Of a DNA stretch of 64,000 bases, positions 54,268 through 62,262 are shown one piece after another. This DNA comes from CAG-826 sp964546565. Lineage in GTDB: Bacteria; Bacillota_I; Bacilli_A; RFN20; CAG-826. The stretch is from the NCBI GenBank assembly GCA_964546565.1, contig CAZJKC010000001.1, positions 46,095 to 110,094 of the forward strand. The letters are read 5' to 3'. The notes beneath the pieces are model-generated. The model was not told the origin of the DNA and searched no databases. It was given only the letters and a program-made list of their open reading frames with translations. A program made the translations under genes and the position numbers. How positions within the stretch are numbered: position 1 is the stretch's first letter; each line of letters opens with the position of its first letter.

Positions 54268-57096
54268 ATGATATTCATTAGTTACGGACATGATGACCAT
54301 GAAAAATTAATAAAAAGGTTTGCACAAGATCTTAAAGCTGAAGGATTTGAGGTTTGGATTGATTATGACGCCTTATTTGGCTCTAGTTTATGGGAGGAGA
54401 AAATCGAAAAAGGTATAGCGCAATCGTCTATAGTCGTTGTATTTATGACAGCACATTCGATGCGTAGACCCGACGGATACTGCCTAGACGAAATCAGTTA
54501 TTCCCGCATGCTCAACAAAACAATAATGCCAATTAAAGTACAAGACGTTGCTCCACCAATATCCATTGCTCGTATTCAATGGATAGATATGAGCAATTAT
54601 ATAAATTCTAATGGAAAAATTAACGAAGATTATTATCAAAAACAAAAGGCAAATGTTATTAGTATACTACGTGGAGAAAAGAATCTTAGTTATGAAAGTG
54701 ATTCGCAATATCTATTAAATCAAAAGCTTAATCCCTTGGATAATGAAAGTTATATACTTCCTATAAAGCGTTTTTTTGGACGAAAATGGCTATTTGATAG
54801 TTTTGAAAAATGGTTGGAATCCGAAAGCGAATCGAGGGTATTTTGCATCATCGGTCAAGCTGGTTCTGGCAAAACTGCGTTTGTTTCAAAATTGTGTGAA
54901 ACACATAAGTCTGTTGTTGCGATACATTTCTGTAGATACAACAATGATGAACGTGCCAATCCTAAACGTGCTATTACCTCACTTGCCTACCATTTAAGCA
55001 CTCAATTGCCAGATTATAAAGAACAATTATTACTTCTAAATGATTTAGACGATTTACAAGAAAAAAATGTTCACCGATTATTTGAGTATCTTTTTATTGA
55101 GCCACTTCAAAAAATCAAGAAGCGAAGTGAAAAGGTTATTTTAATTATTGATGCACTCGATGAAGCTACAAAAAATATGAGAAATGATCTTATCGACCTT
55201 ATTATATCTGATTTTCAAAAGCTACCGAATTGGCTAAACTTTGTTGTAACAACTCGTCCTGAAATGGACATTGAAAGGAAATTAAAGCATTTAAAACCAT
55301 TTGTTATCGATAATAGCTCGTCATCTAACCTAGACGATATTTATGGTTTTTTGTCAGTTAATCTCAAGCCGTTTTTAGTAGGAATTAAAAATGCCGATGA
55401 CTTAATAAAAACAATTGTTAAAAAATCGCAAGGAATATTTTTGTATGCATCAGAAATTTTAAAATCGGTAGAAAGTGGTGTCCTTCGTATAGAAGATGCT
55501 GTAAATTTTCCTGATGGGTTAGCAAACATATACCTTAATTATTTTGAACGAATGTTTATATTGAATATGCAATACGACTACAAAACTGATATTCGACCAC
55601 TTATGGAAGTAATTGCAGTCAGTCTTGAGCCATTGCATGAAGATATAATAAAAGATATTTTAAAAATTGATGATTATGATTTTGATGATATAAAAGAATA
55701 TATACATGTTCTTTTCCCTTCAGAGCGCGGATATATCGAACCACTACATAAGAGTTTGAATGACTGGATAGTAGATCGCTCACTCAGTGGTCATTTTTCA
55801 GTAAGCGTTAAAAGAGCGCACGAACGATTATCGAATTACTTTTATAAAGTTCACGAAACGGGTAATGATACTTCATATATCATAAAGTATCTTACTAAAC
55901 ATTTAATCCGTTCAAATAATATTGAAATAGCAACTGCCGTTTTAAAAGATGCCGATATGTTATATAAGCGTATTAAATTGCAAGGACAAGATTCTGGAAT
56001 AAGAGAGTATCTTAATAACTTAGTTGAACTTGATGAAATCTCTCACGAAAATGCTTTGGAAGTTTTGCGTTCTGATTGTTTTATCGCCATGTTCCGCAAC
56101 AATCGAAGATATCTCTATAATGCGGGATTGTATTTCAAACTAAAAGAGTTAGGATTTGACGAAATACTTCCAGAATACGAAAAATTAGATATTGAAGTTT
56201 TAGTCGGTTGTGTGAATTATTTATATATAACTGAGCGATATAGTCAAAGCGAAGTACTTGCGCGTAAATTAACACAAAACACTTACGACGCTAAGTATAA
56301 CGGACTTATATCAGAAGTAGAAAATGAGATAGCATTAAGTTGTCGAAAACTCGTTCGTTTCGATGATGCTCTTGAGCACTGTAATTATGTTTGCAAATTC
56401 GGAAAAGATAATGCTGATTACTATGAAGTCGCGTTAGCGCATCAAACAATTGGTAAAATACTATATCATCGTTGTATATGGAATGAAGCATATTCTGAAC
56501 TATGCGAAGCAGTGCATTTATTAGAACAATCAATACCTTTAACAACAGATAACGACTATATTAAAATGCTAAAATTATATGTCGCCGCTTTCGAGCGCGA
56601 GGTTGCTTTATCCATGGTATGGAAAAAAGACATTACCGTTGCAAAGCGCCATCTCGCTCACGCTGGCGAAATATATGACGAACTAAAGGCTATTGATAGA
56701 TATCATATAAGATATCTTTATGTTGATATGTTTGCGGAAACAGTGAGAGGTAATTATGAATTCGGTATAGAATTATACCCACAACTTTTAAAAGAAGCTG
56801 TCAGCAAGTATGACAAAAGTCAAGTAGAATTTTACTATGCGATATTACTATATCTTAAAAATGATATAGAGCAAGCCAAAAAACATATCAATTTAGCGCA
56901 AGAGATTGTTTCCCATATCGATGCTCTTATAGAATCATCTGTAATAAATGTATTGAAAAAAATAATTTTCGGTATGACAATGACAGAAGTTAAGCAATCA
57001 ATCGATAAAATAGAAAATAAAGACATAAAAAACTGGACCAATTTCGTGTGCGATTTTATTACTTGTTTAAAGATGGAGAATAAAAATGACATTTAA
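54268..57096 (+). CDS. TIR-NACHT-type STAND ATPase with helical-repeat C-terminus
   Basis: The 942-residue protein has a TIR domain at residues 1-130 (IFISYGHDDHEK, FEVWIDYD, SSIVVVFMTAHS, with Glu75 in YCLDEIS as the likely catalytic Glu of NADase-active TIRs). A NACHT/STAND ATPase follows: Walker A GQAGSGKT at 196-203, Walker B ILIIDALDEA near 292-301, and VVTTRPE. The rest (about 450-930) is helical, with TPR-like repeats near 675-780. This order, effector-switch-sensor, is that of bacterial innate immune proteins related to plant and animal NLRs. I infer that a trigger sensed by the C-terminus activates NAD cleavage. It overlaps the next gene by 11 bases. Confidence 0.9.
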   Translation: MIFISYGHDDHEKLIKRFAQDLKAEGFEVWIDYDALFGSSLWEEKIEKGIAQSSIVVVFMTAHSMRRPDGYCLDEISYSRMLNKTIMPIKVQDVAPPISIARIQWIDMSNYINSNGKINEDYYQKQKANVISILRGEKNLSYESDSQYLLNQKLNPLDNESYILPIKRFFGRKWLFDSFEKWLESESESRVFCIIGQAGSGKTAFVSKLCETHKSVVAIHFCRYNNDERANPKRAITSLAYHLSTQLPDYKEQLLLLNDLDDLQEKNVHRLFEYLFIEPLQKIKKRSEKVILIIDALDEATKNMRNDLIDLIISDFQKLPNWLNFVVTTRPEMDIERKLKHLKPFVIDNSSSSNLDDIYGFLSVNLKPFLVGIKNADDLIKTIVKKSQGIFLYASEILKSVESGVLRIEDAVNFPDGLANIYLNYFERMFILNMQYDYKTDIRPLMEVIAVSLEPLHEDIIKDILKIDDYDFDDIKEYIHVLFPSERGYIEPLHKSLNDWIVDRSLSGHFSVSVKRAHERLSNYFYKVHETGNDTSYIIKYLTKHLIRSNNIEIATAVLKDADMLYKRIKLQGQDSGIREYLNNLVELDEISHENALEVLRSDCFIAMFRNNRRYLYNAGLYFKLKELGFDEILPEYEKLDIEVLVGCVNYLYITERYSQSEVLARKLTQNTYDAKYNGLISEVENEIALSCRKLVRFDDALEHCNYVCKFGKDNADYYEVALAHQTIGKILYHRCIWNEAYSELCEAVHLLEQSIPLTTDNDYIKMLKLYVAAFEREVALSMVWKKDITVAKRHLAHAGEIYDELKAIDRYHIRYLYVDMFAETVRGNYEFGIELYPQLLKEAVSKYDKSQVEFYYAILLYLKNDIEQAKKHINLAQEIVSHIDALIESSVINVLKKIIFGMTMTEVKQSIDKIENKDIKNWTNFVCDFITCLKMENKNDI

Positions 57097-57883
57097 ATTG
57101 ATTGCTGTCGATATGGATGGCACTTTGCTAAACGATAAAGGTATAATAACGCCACATACCATAGCCGCTATTAAAGCGGCCATAGATAAAGGAGTTATTT
57201 TTACAATATCAACTGGTAGGCCAATACAAGGTGTAGATAAATATAATGATATACTAGATTTAAAAGCACCTATAATTACATACAATGGCGCAATGATTGT
57301 GCAGTCTGATACTCATGAGATTTTATTTTCAAAGACGCTTTTGTATAATGACGCTATGGATATAATGAAAATAGGAAATGAAATTGGCATAACAATGCTC
57401 GTGTGGGCGAACAATAAGTTATACTGCAATTTTTTTAATGAAAAAGTGGATGACTACAAAAAACTTTCTAATGTAGAACCGATATTAATAGATGATTACA
57501 ATACACTTGCAAAATCAGGTATAACTAAGATTTTGTGGTATGAACAATCTAATGTTATTTTAAACTTACAACATGGATTAGAAAAAATAACATTTGAAAA
57601 AGTTACATATTGTACTTCTAAACCTACATTTTTAGAGTTTTTCAATAGTGAAGTTTCAAAAGCTAAAGCAATGAAAATAATAGGAGAAATATATAATATT
57701 AAGCGCGACGAAATGATAGCTATAGGCGATGGCTATAATGATTTACCTATGATAGAATTTGCTGGGCTCGGAGTGGCAATGGAAAATGCTCCCGAAGGCG
57801 TAAAACAACATTCAGACTATATAACTACTAAATCAAATAACTCTGATGGTATAGCGGAAGTCATTGAAAAATTTGTCCTTTAA
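57086..57883 (+). CDS. Cof-type HAD-superfamily phosphatase
   Basis: A 265-residue HAD IIB phosphatase: DMDGTLL at residues 9-15, STGRP, a Cof-type cap domain in the middle, Lys in VSKAKAMKII and GDGYNDLPM near residue 215. Members hydrolyse sugar phosphates, FMN, PLP and nucleotides; the substrate here cannot be read from sequence. Its start lies inside the TIR gene, with GGAG upstream, so translation is coupled. The gene may be part of the TIR module or a passenger. Confidence 0.92.
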   Translation: MTFKLIAVDMDGTLLNDKGIITPHTIAAIKAAIDKGVIFTISTGRPIQGVDKYNDILDLKAPIITYNGAMIVQSDTHEILFSKTLLYNDAMDIMKIGNEIGITMLVWANNKLYCNFFNEKVDDYKKLSNVEPILIDDYNTLAKSGITKILWYEQSNVILNLQHGLEKITFEKVTYCTSKPTFLEFFNSEVSKAKAMKIIGEIYNIKRDEMIAIGDGYNDLPMIEFAGLGVAMENAPEGVKQHSDYITTKSNNSDGIAEVIEKFVL

Positions 57884-57903
57884 AAAAGCTAGGAGGTATT
57901 AGT

Positions 57904-58239
57904 ATGATACATAAAATGAACCTTTGGGATGAACCATTTCAAAAAATCAAGGAGAAGACCAAGACAATCGAAATGAGATTATATGATGAAAAACGTTCAT
58001 TAATTTCTATTGGTGATACGATAGAATTCTCCAATATAACAAATAATGAAATATTAGTGTGTACCGTCACCAACTTATACAAATATAAAGATTTTGAAGA
58101 ACTTTATAAACATCATGACAAAATCACTATCGGTTATTCAGAAAATGAAATAGCCAATCCGATGGATATGTATAAATATTATAGTTCCGAAAAAATAGAA
58201 AAATACGGCGTTATTGGAATTGAAATAATTGTAAAATAA
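57904..58239 (+). CDS. ASCH-domain protein
   Basis: A 111-residue protein with the ASCH fold signature: KTIEMRLYDEKRSLISIGDTIEF, then VTNLYKYKDFEELY and a C-terminal YGVIGIEI strand. ASCH domains are RNA-binding and related to PUA domains; some are amidohydrolases acting on modified nucleosides (YqfB). Ribosome site AGGAGG. It follows the HAD gene by 20 bases on the same strand, so the three genes probably form one operon. Confidence 0.88.
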   Translation: MIHKMNLWDEPFQKIKEKTKTIEMRLYDEKRSLISIGDTIEFSNITNNEILVCTVTNLYKYKDFEELYKHHDKITIGYSENEIANPMDMYKYYSSEKIEKYGVIGIEIIVK

Positions 58240-58263
58240 AAAGCCCGAATTTTACCGGACTTT
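58240..58263 (-). terminator. Terminator of the decayed recombinase gene
   Basis: AAAGCCCG/CGGACTTT stem (one G-U on the minus strand) with a T-rich tail on the minus strand. Confidence 0.55.
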
Positions 58264-58898
58264 TGTATGCTTTTTGGTAATCCCGTTGATGTTAAAGACG
58301 AACTATTTAATTCATCAAAACTTACGGTTTTGGATTGATTTTTGTAGTTGAAAGTGATTATAAAGTGGTCGTCATAGAGATAAATCGAATTTACAAAGCC
58401 GTCAATCAAGCATTGTTTGCCTTCGTTAATGGTGAGGCCTAACTTGCGGTAATTATAGAGGGAGTACAAAATCTATTCTTTTAAAAGAAGCGGATTTTTG
58501 ACCTCGGCTTAAAAAGTTCAATTTCAAGGTTTTCTTCTGTTCCTATAAATCGTCAAGTACCTTTTTCGTAGCTTGCGAGAAAATGCCTTGTGACATAGCT
58601 TCTATAAGGTTATTCAGTTTTTTCTCAACCTCGGCAATCTGTGCCTGAATTTAAACAGAAGCGTGCGTTTCGGAGTATTGCAAATCGAAGATACGGTCTA
58701 CCAATTCTTCAATCACATCATCCTCGCTTCTGTGCATAGCAGGAGCTTTTTTGTTACGCTTCATACGGGCTTGTATCTTATTTAAAATATCCTCGTCAAC
58801 GATAGCGGGCATTCCATTGGGAATAACTACGTCACCGAATTTGTATTCGCCTATTACCTCAATGCCATTATATTTCGCATAATCAAGACACTCACGAA
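58264..58898 (-). pseudogene. Serine site-specific recombinase remnant
   Basis: Read on the minus strand the region encodes large-serine-recombinase sequence broken by stops and a frameshift. Recognisable pieces in order: ECLDYAKYNGIEVIGEY (end of the resolvase domain), then directly KFGDVVIPNGMPAIVDEDIL and a Lys-rich RMKRNKKAPAMHR (recombinase domain), an in-frame TAA, EVEKKLNNLIEAMSQGIFSQ, an in-frame TAG, and in another frame YNYRKLGLTINEGKQ with CLIDGFVNSIYLYDDHFIIT and FNYKNQSKTVSFDE. The join at GEY skips about 150 residues of an intact protein, so there was also an internal deletion. It cannot be functional. Confidence 0.85.
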
Positions 58899-58918
58899 GC
58901 TAACCTTATTTTTGTATA

Positions 58919-59110
58919 TCACATTTTGTAAATCAAAAATGCTACTAAAGCCAATACCAAACTCGCCAAAGTGCCTAACAAATATTTGTTTCTGAAATCA
59001 ATTTTATCTTTCAAATCGCTTGATCTTGCCCAAGTTTTAACGGTTATAATGATTGCAATGGCGGCAAAATCGCCGAAGCAAGCAAAAATCGTTGCTTTTT
59101 CAAAACGCAA
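58919..59110 (-). pseudogene. Fragment encoding a two-helix membrane segment
   Basis: An open frame of 63 codons with two hydrophobic stretches (FAAIAIIITV and YLLGTLASLVLALVAFLIY). It has no ATG (only a TTG at 59110) and no ribosome site, and lies between recombinase remnants. It is more likely a piece of a larger lost gene than a working one. Confidence 0.35.
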
Positions 59111-59314
59111 CGTAAATAAATTGCGTTTTCGATTTCCATATTATGAAAATTTTTCTCGTATAGTTCTTGATTAACACTTTATTTTTTTGTTTTCTGTTCC
59201 TCCAATAGTGATAACAAGTCTTGTTTGAGTTTGGCGTTTACCTTTCGGCTTTTAACTGTCCGTATATAGTGAGTGGGTATAATATTTTTACAACAAACCC
59301 ACGGAAGGCAAAAA

Positions 59315-59542
59315 ATGAAAATAAATGAATGGCTAACAATCTGGCTCGGTAAATATGTCAAACACACTGTAAAATTAAGAACATTTATTAAATACACGGA
59401 AATATGTGAAAGCATATTATCCCTATACTCGGGAGAGTACGAATTGCAAGAGCATTGTTGCCCGTCATTCAAAAGCTCTTTAAGGACGAATAGACACAAA
59501 AGACTTTTGAACAATGGCAAGCAAAACGGAAAACAAAATTAA
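59315..59542 (+). pseudogene. Tyrosine recombinase (integrase) N-terminal remnant
   Basis: The ATG at 59315 with GGAAGG upstream opens a frame matching the N-terminal core-binding domain of a phage-type integrase: MKINEWLTIWLGKYVKH, TVKLRTFIKYTEICE, GEYELQE. After about residue 45 the sequence stops resembling the family and the catalytic domain (R..H.R..Y) is absent. A second frame nearby (LPVIQKLFKDE, then a stop, then FEQWQAKRKTKLN) reads like part of another gene. Together this is decayed mobile-element DNA. Confidence 0.7.
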
Positions 59543-59634
59543 ATAATAAAAAGTCGAAAAAAAAACCCTTGATACCAATGGAATAATATCGCAAATGGCG
59601 GATAAGGATTTACCATCAGCCCATAAAAAACGGC

Positions 59635-59666
59635 AGGCATACGGATTTGCTCAGTATGCCTTTTTC
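59635..59666 (+). terminator. Rho-independent terminator in recombinase wreckage
   Basis: 8-bp stem AGGCATAC/GTATGCCT, loop of 11, then T-rich tail on the plus strand. Confidence 0.65.
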
Positions 59667-59696
59667 TTTTATCAATATGGATAGTTGAAATAAACG

Positions 59697-59732
59697 AAAA
59701 AAAAGAATCCGTCTCCTAATGGAAACGGGTTC
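59697..59732 (-). terminator. Terminator of gltX-tRNA-Glu
   Basis: Stem GAACCCGT/ACGGATTC (one mismatch) followed by eight or more T on the minus strand, 15 bases after the tRNA 3' end. Confidence 0.65.
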
Positions 59733-59746
59733 GCCTTTAACTTGTT

Positions 59747-59823
59747 TGGTGATCCTTAGGAGGCTCGAACTCCTATTCTTCTCCTTGAGAGGGAGACGTG
59801 TTAACCAGTTCCACTAAAGGACC
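59747..59823 (-). tRNA. tRNA-Glu (anticodon CTC)
   Basis: Complete cloverleaf on the minus strand: acceptor GGTCCTT/AAGGATC (one G-U), D arm GTG..CAC, anticodon stem TCTCC/GGAGA with loop CTCTCAA (anticodon CTC, reads GAG), variable AGAAT, T arm AGGAG-TTCGAGC-CTCCT, discriminator A and encoded CCA. It lies 42 bases downstream of gltX on the same strand. Its 3' end borders the recombinase remnants, as expected if the tRNA served as attachment site. Confidence 0.95.
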
Positions 59824-59865
59824 ATGCACTGCATATTTTATCGAATATGCAGTAAAATTACAAGA

Positions 59866-61530
59866 TTATTTTTTTAGTTCAATAATGGTATTGATACGTC
59901 TTGATACTTCTTCCTTACCTAGTATTTGTAAAATCCAATATAAATTAGGTGATTGTTTCGATGTCGTAAGAGCAATTCGTATCATTTCGGCAACATCACC
60001 AATATGTCCAATATATAAATCTTTATTTTGTTTATATATTTTACCACTAGGAGCGAAGTGATGCTTTTCACCTAAAACTTTTAATGATTCAAACCAAGTT
60101 TTTTCATCTAAATTAGCGTCATAAGTATCAACGAATTCACGAAGAACATCATAAATTACTTCTTTAGCAATTAATGGATTCCAAGGTAACTCATTAGCGA
60201 GCATTGAATCATAGTAAGAGCGATAAAAGAAACGATTCAATTTTAATAAATCCGAATATCTTTCATAATCTTTGCGGGGATTTTCTTTCTCGCGCTCAAT
60301 ATTCATGATTTTTTCAAAATACTCGGGATCTGACTTAATAATGCTAGCTAATTCTTCATCATGCTTTTCTGCCCACGCAAGAGCTTCAATAGTTAATTGA
60401 TGTGCTGTTCTTTTAGACAAACGTTCTTTCGCAAAGTAATTCAATTTCATCATATCAAATAAAGCACCATCTAAAGAAATTTTATTAAATGTGAGAATGA
60501 AATCTTCCATTGGAACATCCGAATTTTTATTACGCCACTCTTCAAAATTAGAATTGGCAATAGTCATAAGATATTCTAATAGAGCATCTGCTGGATATCC
60601 ATCATTAATAAAATAAGAGACCGCTGCTTCATTATCTTTTCGTTTTGACAATTTTCTACGACATCCATTATCCATTTTCATGATTACAGGAAGATGCGCA
60701 TAATCAGGACGTTTAAACTCTAAGGCATCAAATAATTCTAAATGAATTGGTAAAGAAGATATCCATTCCTCACCACGAGTAACAGTTGTGGTATGCATCA
60801 AGTGGTCGTCGATAGCGTGCGCAAAATGATACGTTGGTAAACCATCACTTTTCAAAATTACAATATCTAAATCATTTTCAGCAATTTCTAAAGTTCCTCT
60901 AATTAAATCATGGACTTTTATTTTACGTAAATGATTGCCCATACTCTTAAATCTAATAACATAAGGCACACCGTTCTTAATTTTCTCTATTGCCTCATCT
61001 ACACTTAAAAAGCGACATTTGGCATATTGTTGATAATATCCAGGAATTAATTTATTACGTTCTTGCATGCTACGTAATTCATCTAAATCTTGAGATGTAC
61101 AAAAGCATGGATAAGCACGTCCTTTTTTAATTAATTCTTTAATATATACCTTGTAAATATCAGCACGATGCGATTGAGCATAAGGACCATAATTTCCTTC
61201 TTCATGATCTCCATAATAACCTTCATCAGGAACAATTCCAAATACTTTTAATTGGTTTAACAATTCTAATCCTGATCCTTCGATTTCTCTTTTAGTATCC
61301 GTATCTTCTAAACGAATATAAAATACTCCATTACTTTGTTTTGCTAAACGATAACCTATCATTGCTGTAAACAATGAACCAGTATGTAAAAAACCAGTAG
61401 GAGAGGGGGCAAAACGAGTAACGTATGCGCCTTCTGGTAAATCACGTGCTGGATATTTTTTTTCTAATTCTTCCACTGAAGTTTGAACTTCAGGAAATAT
61501 TAATTCTGCTAAATCTAATGTTGTAGCCAT
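59866..61530 (-). CDS. gltX: Glutamyl-tRNA synthetase
   Basis: Charges tRNA-Glu. The 554-residue class I synthetase has the HIGH-like motif APSPTGFLHTGS near residue 41, the KMSKS-like KLSKRKDNEA near residue 290, RLEDTDTKR and RGEEWISSLPIH. It is longer than the 480-residue norm, with about 35 extra residues before the catalytic core and a longer C-terminal part. The genes downstream include its own substrate, tRNA-Glu(CTC). No T-box leader is visible upstream. Confidence 0.96.
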   Translation of the reverse strand: MATTLDLAELIFPEVQTSVEELEKKYPARDLPEGAYVTRFAPSPTGFLHTGSLFTAMIGYRLAKQSNGVFYIRLEDTDTKREIEGSGLELLNQLKVFGIVPDEGYYGDHEEGNYGPYAQSHRADIYKVYIKELIKKGRAYPCFCTSQDLDELRSMQERNKLIPGYYQQYAKCRFLSVDEAIEKIKNGVPYVIRFKSMGNHLRKIKVHDLIRGTLEIAENDLDIVILKSDGLPTYHFAHAIDDHLMHTTTVTRGEEWISSLPIHLELFDALEFKRPDYAHLPVIMKMDNGCRRKLSKRKDNEAAVSYFINDGYPADALLEYLMTIANSNFEEWRNKNSDVPMEDFILTFNKISLDGALFDMMKLNYFAKERLSKRTAHQLTIEALAWAEKHDEELASIIKSDPEYFEKIMNIEREKENPRKDYERYSDLLKLNRFFYRSYYDSMLANELPWNPLIAKEVIYDVLREFVDTYDANLDEKTWFESLKVLGEKHHFAPSGKIYKQNKDLYIGHIGDVAEMIRIALTTSKQSPNLYWILQILGKEEVSRRINTIIELKK

Positions 61531-61603
61531 ATATAATCGACCTCGCTATCGAATATAGTTTATCATATAAAAAAAGAATTTCATCAAAAATAATAAAAAT
61601 GTC

Positions 61604-61631
61604 TTGAATTTTGTTTTCATTATGGTATTAT
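61604..61631 (+). promoter_or_regulatory. Promoter of tRNA-Gly
   Basis: TTGAAT (61604-61609), 16-base spacer, extended -10 TGG-TATTAT ending 61631; the tRNA begins 11 bases later. Confidence 0.65.
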
Positions 61632-61641
61632 AAATAGGCAC

Positions 61642-61715
61642 GCAGGTGTAGTTCAGTGGTAGAACACTACCTTGCCAAGGTAGTTATGCGGGTTCGATTC
61701 CCGTCACCTGCTCCA
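61642..61715 (+). tRNA. tRNA-Gly (anticodon GCC)
   Basis: Acceptor GCAGGTG/CACCTGC, anticodon stem CTACC/GGTAG with loop TTGCCAA (anticodon GCC), T arm with GGTTCGATTCCC, discriminator T and encoded CCA. A complete cloverleaf. Confidence 0.97.
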
Positions 61716-61729
61716 TTGATCCGTAGATT

Positions 61730-61767
61730 AAGTTCGATTCTTTTTTTGGAAGTTTCGAACTTTTTTT
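61730..61767 (+). terminator. Terminator of tRNA-Gly
   Basis: 8-bp stem AAGTTCGA/TCGAACTT followed by seven T. Confidence 0.75.
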
Positions 61768-61846
61768 ATTCTTATATAAAAAAATTGTTGCGTCAAAAAC
61801 ACAAAAAGTTCGAATCTTAAATAATTAATCGATAGGAGGTTCGAAT

Positions 61847-62236
61847 ATGGAATGTAATATATATTTAAAAGAGTTCAAAATAGATCTTGTTAAACAATAT
61901 TCTAAATGGCAAAATGAAAAAAAATAAAGAGTATGGAGTAGCAAAGCTCATCCTAACGAGATTGAAAATGTTAAAGAATCATATTTTGTTATGGAAATAC
62001 TTTCACCAATAACTGATGATGAATATTCTTTATATTTATTTAGAATACTACCTTACTTTAAAAGATTACTCTATTTTGGAGTGTTAAAATCTAAAAGTTA
62101 CCTTTCATTTTATACATATATTATGAAAAGCAAATATAACAATTGCATATTTTTGATATCTTGTTTCAGTATAAACTGCATATTTTTGATAGTTCTTTTT
62201 TACATAAATTGCATATTTTTGATAGTTTTGGTATAA
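61847..62236 (+). pseudogene. Interrupted open reading frame with repeat-encoded end
   Basis: An ATG with a strong ribosome site (ATAGGAGGTTCGAAT) opens a frame that runs MECNIYLKEFKIDLVKQY and stops at a TAA (61925-61927). The same frame then continues SKAHPNEIENVKESYFVMEI and beyond to 62236, so one gene appears broken by one stop. The last 31 residues come from the 33-bp repeats (NCIFLI.. units) and are unlikely to be original. I do not recognise the family. Confidence 0.4.
62143..62224 (+). repeat. Three 16-bp repeats at exact 33-bp spacing
   Basis: TTGCATATTTTTGATA at 62143-62158 and 62209-62224, and CTGCATATTTTTGATA at 62176-62191. The unit period is 33 bp. The third copy contains the -35 box of the downstream promoter. 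They may be regulator sites or phased bent DNA. Confidence 0.85.
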
Positions 62237-62237
62237 T
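62209..62237 (+). promoter_or_regulatory. Sigma-A promoter of the DUF4143 ATPase gene
   Basis: TTGCAT (62209-62214), 17-base spacer, extended -10 TGG-TATAAT (62229-62237). The -35 lies inside the third repeat. Confidence 0.75.
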
Positions 62238-62262
62238 CTAAACAGGAAAGGATGTGCGTATC

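Noticed and set aside
59179..59520. 113-codon minus-strand frame in the recombinase wreckage
   Set aside because: Most of it is antisense to the integrase remnant. Its C-terminal 25 residues look protein-like, but it has no start signal, so I did not list it as a gene.
61531..61640. Possible T-box leader for gltX
   Set aside because: The upstream region is too short before tRNA-Gly and lacks the conserved T-box sequence and terminator.
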